Assembly: GCA_016650355.1 (NCBI GenBank)
Contig: JAENVX010000039.1
Location: 1 to 19,270, forward strand
Origin: Bacteroidia bacterium
GTDB lineage: Bacteria; Bacteroidota; Bacteroidia; Cytophagales; Cyclobacteriaceae
Length of the DNA: 19,270 bases
Direction: 5' to 3'
The notes under the pieces were generated by a model. The model was not told the origin of the DNA. It saw only the letters and a program-made list of their open reading frames with translations, and ran no database searches. The translations under genes and the position numbers were made by a program. Each line of letters begins with the position of its first letter. Positions within the stretch are counted from its first letter, which is position 1. Below are positions 15,061 through 19,270 of the stretch, one piece after another.

Positions 15061-15954
15061 TTAATATATAAGGTAAGGTCTCAGTTTTTCTATTGTTTTG
15101 GGCGTGATAGCCTGAATAGGGGTAAGGTCGTCAATCATTTTGAAATTACCATGCTGAAAGCGGTAGGTAACAATGGCCCTGGCCAATTTAAATTTGATAT
15201 AAGGATGTGCTCCTAGTGTTTTTTCGTCAGCCTGGTTTACATTGAGTTGCAAAGGGATAAAGGTCTCAGAGATGAATGACCTTTTGCTAAGACGATTGAT
15301 CACTGCGGTGTCTAATCCGTATACTTCGGTAAGTTGCAGCGATGAGGTGAAACCACCTAATTTGTCTCGATAGGTTACAATGCGGTCGGCTAACACAGGC
15401 CCGATTCCGTAAATGCTTTTTAACTGACTTGTATCGGCAAGGTTGAGATCAAATGACTTAAGTTCAACTTTCTTAAGTATTTCGGTTTTATTATTCTCTT
15501 TTACAAGTAATGGATTTTTCTTGTCTGGTAAATTTATAAATGGGGACAGCTCGGCATAGAAAGTAGAATCTATCCCATATATTTTCTTAAGATCAGATTT
15601 AACATTAAATTTTCCTTGCTTAGCTCTATAGTTTAATACTCTCCTTGCCAGGCTGCCCGGAAAACCCAGAGCTAGAAAGTCATCTTCTGTAGCTGAGTTT
15701 GGATCGAATTTGAATTTATCCGGTCCTGAGAGAGTTGTGCTATCCTCTGGTTTTTGAAAATCCCAATGAGCTACAATGCTATCTAGCTTAATTCTTTCTT
15801 TTGAAAAATCTATGTTTCGGTGAACAATGAAAAATCGAAAGATAGGTTCCGAAAAAATCAAAATAGCCATGAGCGGTAGTAAAATTAGAAATGCATTGGT
15901 CTCCGTTCTAGAGAACCCAAACACACTTCTCAATAGCACTTTCAGGCGATTCAT
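15061..15954 (-). CDS. Membrane-anchored helix-hairpin-helix (ComEA-like) protein
   Basis: The protein has 297 residues when started at ATG 15952-15954. The N-terminus MNRLKVLLRSVFGFSRTETN is followed by one membrane helix (about 21-36). Three helix-hairpin-helix repeats follow: about 83-140 (FDPNSATEDDFLALGFPG), 168-222 (LNLADTSQLKSIYGIGPVLADRIVTYR) and 237-295 (LNVNQADEKTLGAHPYIK, ARAIVTYR). HhH motifs bind DNA through the backbone; ComEA-type proteins bind DNA at the membrane during uptake. An in-frame GTG at 16036-16038 would add 28 residues, but a good promoter box at 15973-15980 lies inside that extension, and the Met start matches the usual family N-terminus. It runs into the helicase gene after 11 bp, so DNA binding and helicase functions may be linked. 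Confidence 0.87.
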   Translation of the reverse strand: MNRLKVLLRSVFGFSRTETNAFLILLPLMAILIFSEPIFRFFIVHRNIDFSKERIKLDSIVAHWDFQKPEDSTTLSGPDKFKFDPNSATEDDFLALGFPGSLARRVLNYRAKQGKFNVKSDLKKIYGIDSTFYAELSPFINLPDKKNPLLVKENNKTEILKKVELKSFDLNLADTSQLKSIYGIGPVLADRIVTYRDKLGGFTSSLQLTEVYGLDTAVINRLSKRSFISETFIPLQLNVNQADEKTLGAHPYIKFKLARAIVTYRFQHGNFKMIDDLTPIQAITPKTIEKLRPYLIY

Positions 15955-15972
15955 AAGTAAAGCCAATGTGCT

Positions 15973-16003
15973 TAAAGATATTGAATTCGTAAAAGAAGGA
16001 CAA
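15973..16003 (-). promoter_or_regulatory. Candidate Bacteroidota-type promoter for the HhH-helicase unit
   Basis: On the minus strand TTG (16003-16001) is followed after 20 bases by TATCTTTA (15980-15973), matching TAnnTTTG at seven of eight positions, with the expected 19-21 spacing. It ends 18 bp before the ATG at 15954. It supports that ATG over the upstream GTG and implies that HhH and helicase can be transcribed apart from the peptidase gene. Confidence 0.5.
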
Positions 16004-16085
16004 TAGGAAATTAAGTCTGTTTTTTTAACAGCAATCACCTAAATACATCAAGATCGGAATGTTGGTGCCTTGTCTTTCTATTAAA

Positions 16086-18263
16086 CTACCTTCCTCCGCC
16101 TGGACAGTTTTTTCGGAGAAAGTTTGAGTACAATGTAGACAAGTGTTCAAATGTTCCCTCACCTTCTGAAATACTGTGCGTGCGATTGGGATATGCCATG
16201 AACTGAAATTGCTTATTATATTTAACGAGTTCATTCACCAGCATTTCTGCGTTGGCATAATGAACATTATCATCGCCTGTACCGTGTATGTACAGTAAAT
16301 TTCCTTTCAGGTTTTTAGCGTAGGTAATCGGAGAGCCCTTGATAAAATCCTCCATATTTTCCTGTGGTAAACCCATGTAGCGTTCCTGATAAATATTATC
16401 GTATGTGAGTTGGTTAGCTACAGCAGCTATGGCAATTCCGGTTTTATAGATTTCAGGATATTGGAACATCAGGTTCAATGTAGCAGAACCGCCTCCACTC
16501 CAGCCCCAAACTGCTATTCGGTCTGCATCCACAAACGGCCATTTCAAAACCTCTTTTGCAGCCATTGCCTGATCACGGATGTTCAACGTTCCGATTTTAC
16601 GGTAAATAGATTTTCTCCAACCGCGACCCTTTGGTGCGGGGGTTCCGCGATTGTCAATCGTCATGTAGATATAACCTTCTTCGGCCATATCGCCATTGAA
16701 TAAGTGATTGATGCCCGTACCGTAGGTATCAACTACATTGGCGCCCGCAGGTTCAGTATATACCATGAACACAACAGGATATTTTTTCTGTGGATCAAAG
16801 TTCTTTGGTTTCACCATCAATCCATCAAGCTCCACACCTTCTTCAGTTTTTATTTTAAAGAATTCTATCGTTTTTTTATTTTCAGAAGATTTTAATCTCC
16901 CTAATATGCTTTCACTTTCATCAAGTGCCTTATGTTGAGGTAGGCTAATGAACTCCGTTGACTTTTTTGTGAAACTATTGCTGAATGCATGGGACGCATA
17001 TTTACCATTTGGTGAGATAGAATAGTCGTGGGTACCTTGGAGTGAAGCAGGAGATACGAGAATAGCTTTTCCTTTTCCATCTAATTTAGTCTTATACAAA
17101 TATTTTTGGGCGGCATTGGTAGGAGTGGCTATGAAATAAATCTCATTGCTCTTCACATCTATATGGAGAGTTTCCATCACATCAAACTCGCCAGCGGTAA
17201 TGAGGGTTTCTTTCGCTCCGTCTTTTGAGATTCTATAGAGATGTCTCCAACCATCTTTCTCACTGGCCCAAATAAATTCCTTTCCTCCATTAATCCATTC
17301 GAACTTGTGGCGGAAGGTTAGAGAGTAGGTATTTTCCCATGGGCTATTGACATCAATCCATGACTCGTCCTTTTCCGTAAAAATTAATTTGGGCTCACCT
17401 GAAGTAGTATTACAAGAGAAAATTTTACTTTCATTTTGCTTCCGGTTTAACTGTTGTACAAAAATTTCAGAAGGTGAAGCCCACTCCATCCTGGGCAAAT
17501 AATGTTGTTGAGCATCACCCGGTATTTTGAGCCAACTAATGTTTCCACTAATAACATTGGCCACTCCTATTCTTGCTGGAGATGGAGATTGCCCTACTTT
17601 TGGATACTCCACCGGTACAATTTTCGAGTAAATTGAATCGGTAGTATTGATCATATAAAAATCACGGATTTTTGTAGCATCTATTTGCCAAAAAGAAATC
17701 TGTTTGCTGTCAGGGCTCCATTGAAAGCCATCGCGACAGGCAAATTCTTCTTCATATGCCCAATCAAAAGTTCCGTAGATCATCCTGCGCGATCCATTGG
17801 ATGTTAATCTGGTAATTTTATGCTCAGTTATATCCTCAACATATAAATCATATTCACTAACATAGGCCACCATTTGTCCATCAGGAGAAAACTTTGCAAA
17901 CCTCAAGCTTGACGCTTTGTGGGATTGACCGATTTTTGAAAGTAATTTTGTCTTTAGGTTGAATATCCAGTAATCTCCTTGTGTATCTAGGCGCCAAACT
18001 TTTTTTGTATTCGTATAAACCAATAATTGTTCTCCATCAGCAGAGAACGCGTAATTTCTTAAGGTAAGGTTCCTATCCTGACCCGCAGGGGTAAGGTCTG
18101 CCTTTGAAAGTACAACAGTCTTTTTATTTTCTGGGAGCGTATATTGTGCCAATTCGGATGACTCTATTTTATAGTATGAATTGCCATCAGCGGCCCATCG
18201 CAGTCCCTGTGCTAATATGCAAAAGGGAAGCAATATTAAAATTAAACACAAATACTTTTTCAT
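16086..18263 (-). CDS. S9 family dipeptidyl peptidase IV-like serine peptidase
   Basis: The protein has 725 residues with a signal peptide (about 1-19, cleavage near CILAQ). The N-terminal half (about 20-450) is an eight-bladed beta-propeller (DPPIV_N); DWAYEEEF (167-174) carries the double-glutamate motif that holds the free N-terminus of the substrate. The C-terminal alpha/beta-hydrolase domain carries GWSGGG with nucleophile S589, the TGDDNVH aspartate (664/665), and H696 in RTHSI. YQERYMG (625-631) is also conserved in DPP-IV enzymes. It probably removes X-Pro or X-Ala dipeptides from peptides outside the cytoplasm. The usual length is about 700-740, so it is full length. The gap of 131 bp to the HhH gene contains a separate promoter candidate. 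Confidence 0.93.
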   Translation of the reverse strand: MKKYLCLILILLPFCILAQGLRWAADGNSYYKIESSELAQYTLPENKKTVVLSKADLTPAGQDRNLTLRNYAFSADGEQLLVYTNTKKVWRLDTQGDYWIFNLKTKLLSKIGQSHKASSLRFAKFSPDGQMVAYVSEYDLYVEDITEHKITRLTSNGSRRMIYGTFDWAYEEEFACRDGFQWSPDSKQISFWQIDATKIRDFYMINTTDSIYSKIVPVEYPKVGQSPSPARIGVANVISGNISWLKIPGDAQQHYLPRMEWASPSEIFVQQLNRKQNESKIFSCNTTSGEPKLIFTEKDESWIDVNSPWENTYSLTFRHKFEWINGGKEFIWASEKDGWRHLYRISKDGAKETLITAGEFDVMETLHIDVKSNEIYFIATPTNAAQKYLYKTKLDGKGKAILVSPASLQGTHDYSISPNGKYASHAFSNSFTKKSTEFISLPQHKALDESESILGRLKSSENKKTIEFFKIKTEEGVELDGLMVKPKNFDPQKKYPVVFMVYTEPAGANVVDTYGTGINHLFNGDMAEEGYIYMTIDNRGTPAPKGRGWRKSIYRKIGTLNIRDQAMAAKEVLKWPFVDADRIAVWGWSGGGSATLNLMFQYPEIYKTGIAIAAVANQLTYDNIYQERYMGLPQENMEDFIKGSPITYAKNLKGNLLYIHGTGDDNVHYANAEMLVNELVKYNKQFQFMAYPNRTHSISEGEGTFEHLSTLYSNFLRKNCPGGGR

Positions 18264-18459
18264 GATTGGAGGGTTTTAAAGAAGGTAAAAATAATAACTG
18301 TTGTGATTACTGATACGGTTTGAGGAAAACATGTGCTGATTCTTAACTTAAAGTGCTGTGATATTAGGATAGTGATTTGGAATACTCCATTGCGAATTGA
18401 CTTAATTCCTTGTACTCTTTTGTAAATTTGGTAACTTTTCGTGTTATAAGCTTCTATTC
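18264..18459. other. Divergent intergenic region between the S9 peptidase and the unknown helical protein
   Basis: These 196 bp separate the divergent genes. A fair promoter exists for the right-hand gene (18397-18430). For the peptidase only a weak TATTTTTA box is seen, without a well-placed TTG. No terminator, small RNA or reading frame of note. Confidence 0.4.
18397..18430 (+). promoter_or_regulatory. Candidate Bacteroidota-type promoter for the right-hand gene
   Basis: TTG at 18397-18399, a 23-base spacer, then TAAATTTG at 18423-18430, an exact match to the TAnnTTTG -7 consensus. It ends 29 bp before the ATG at 18460. The spacer is slightly longer than the usual 19-21. Confidence 0.45.
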
Positions 18460-19270
18460 ATGGCCAAACTCAAAAATATAGTCAAACAACTTTCAGAGAA
18501 GGATTTTAAAGTAATCTATGACTCTCTTATCGAGAGTAATGCCGAAAAGTCTGGATACCTTCTTAAAGCGTTACGAGAAAGGCAGCTTTCTGACAGTAAG
18601 ATCATGATTGAGCTAGACGTGAACGCAAACGCCTACTATACCCTGCGATCAAGATTAAATCAAAAGATAGAGGAGCATTTGTTACAGCAAATGGAAAGTC
18701 CTCGTACTGATATTCTTCGAAAAGTGGCCAGCTTGAACGAGGTCTTATTTACCCAAAAGAGAACCATATCCATTGCTACTTTGCGAAAGCTTGAGAAAGA
18801 ATTGATTGACTATGATTTATCAAATGAATTAACAATCGTTTATAAATCCCTCAAAAAAATCCACATCAACTCTCCCGATTATTTTAATTATTCGCAGCTG
18901 TATAACCGGCACGTTGCTTACACGCTGGCAGTGGACAAGTCTGAGGATTTGCTGGCAGATTATTTTAAGAAATTTGGCAGCTATTTGTTAACAACAGATG
19001 AAGCCGAGAAACTTGGGCTGTCGCTGTTGGTGAAGGAAATGCAGAATGTAGCCAGGCTGTATGAATCACATCGCCTTTACGTCTTTCAAAGTTGCATGTT
19101 GATTTTTCATCGATTGTTTGTTGAGCACGATGATAACATGCAGCACGAGGGAGAGTCCATAGAAGATATTTTTGAACACGTGCAAAAGATATTTGAGACC
19201 TATGCTCTTGATCCTGTATATTATCATTTGAATCTGGTGTTTGAGTTTTTAAAACTGGAATACTACAATC
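18460..19270 (+). CDS. Helical protein of unknown function, truncated by the window edge
   Basis: An open frame of 270 codons runs from ATG 18460 to the window end without a stop. The product begins MAKLKNIVKQLSEKDFKVIY and is rich in charged helices, for example LRSRLNQKIEEHLLQQM (about 66-82) and LRKLEKELIDYDLSNELTIVYKSL (about 112-135). No signal peptide, membrane helix or catalytic motif is visible. The alternation of short amphipathic helices suggests a helical-repeat scaffold, TPR-like but without a clear TPR consensus. I do not recognise a named family; it resembles conserved hypothetical proteins of Bacteroidota. A consensus -7 box precedes it, and the leader is 29 bp or less. The remainder lies outside the window. 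Confidence 0.8.
   Translation, partial: MAKLKNIVKQLSEKDFKVIYDSLIESNAEKSGYLLKALRERQLSDSKIMIELDVNANAYYTLRSRLNQKIEEHLLQQMESPRTDILRKVASLNEVLFTQKRTISIATLRKLEKELIDYDLSNELTIVYKSLKKIHINSPDYFNYSQLYNRHVAYTLAVDKSEDLLADYFKKFGSYLLTTDEAEKLGLSLLVKEMQNVARLYESHRLYVFQSCMLIFHRLFVEHDDNMQHEGESIEDIFEHVQKIFETYALDPVYYHLNLVFEFLKLEYYN

Noticed and set aside
15955..16038. N-terminal extension of the HhH protein from a GTG at 16036-16038.
   Set aside because: A well-spaced promoter candidate lies inside it, and the ATG at 15954 gives the usual family N-terminus before the membrane helix.

Overview
The window looks like chromosomal DNA of a Bacteroidota species, most likely of the Cytophagales type. The evidence is indirect. 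Spacing and motifs of several candidate promoters fit the Bacteroidota sigma factor (TTG, about 20-23 nt, TAnnTTTG). Shine-Dalgarno sequences are absent. Many proteins are exported or are lipoproteins. The gene families present (S9 DPP-IV-like peptidase, membrane-anchored helix-hairpin-helix protein, YdeI/DUF1801, DoxX, NIPSNAP) are common in that phylum. No rRNA, tRNA, CRISPR array or insertion sequence was seen.

Layout. (1) 1-933: a tyrosine recombinase running off the left edge, which suggests the edge of an integrated element lying to the left. The 396-bp gap that follows carries a perfect 22-bp interrupted palindrome. (2) 1330-2810, plus strand: a cytoplasmic BNR/Asp-box beta-propeller translationally coupled to a MoaD/ThiS-like ubiquitin-fold protein ending in Gly-Gly. 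(3) 2953-8823, minus strand: a long co-directional run read as secreted amidohydrolase, TPR lipoprotein, exported alkaline phosphatase, exported tandem NIPSNAP protein, the 3' remnant of a DoxX-like gene, a DUF1801/YdeI protein and a DUF4256 protein. (4) 8988-11008, plus strand: an exported M20 peptidase/amidohydrolase overlapping a cyclophilin-type PPIase lipoprotein. (5) 11009-18263, minus strand: a DPP-IV-like peptidase, then a three-repeat HhH membrane protein with its own promoter, closely followed by a 1346-residue DUF4011/SF1 helicase. (6) 18460 to the right edge, plus strand: a helical protein of unknown function, truncated by the window.

Most genes look like ordinary envelope and catabolic functions: removal of peptides and amides, phosphate release and protein folding outside the cytoplasm. 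Three items deserve a second look. One is the BNR-propeller/ubiquitin-like pair, which has no activating enzyme nearby. Another is the large helicase, whose C-terminal tail resembles a Vsr-type nuclease with catalytic positions replaced, so it could be an Hhe-like defence protein or a derivative that lost nuclease activity. The third is the DoxX remnant, which marks a past deletion or recombination between the NIPSNAP gene and the ydeI-like operon.
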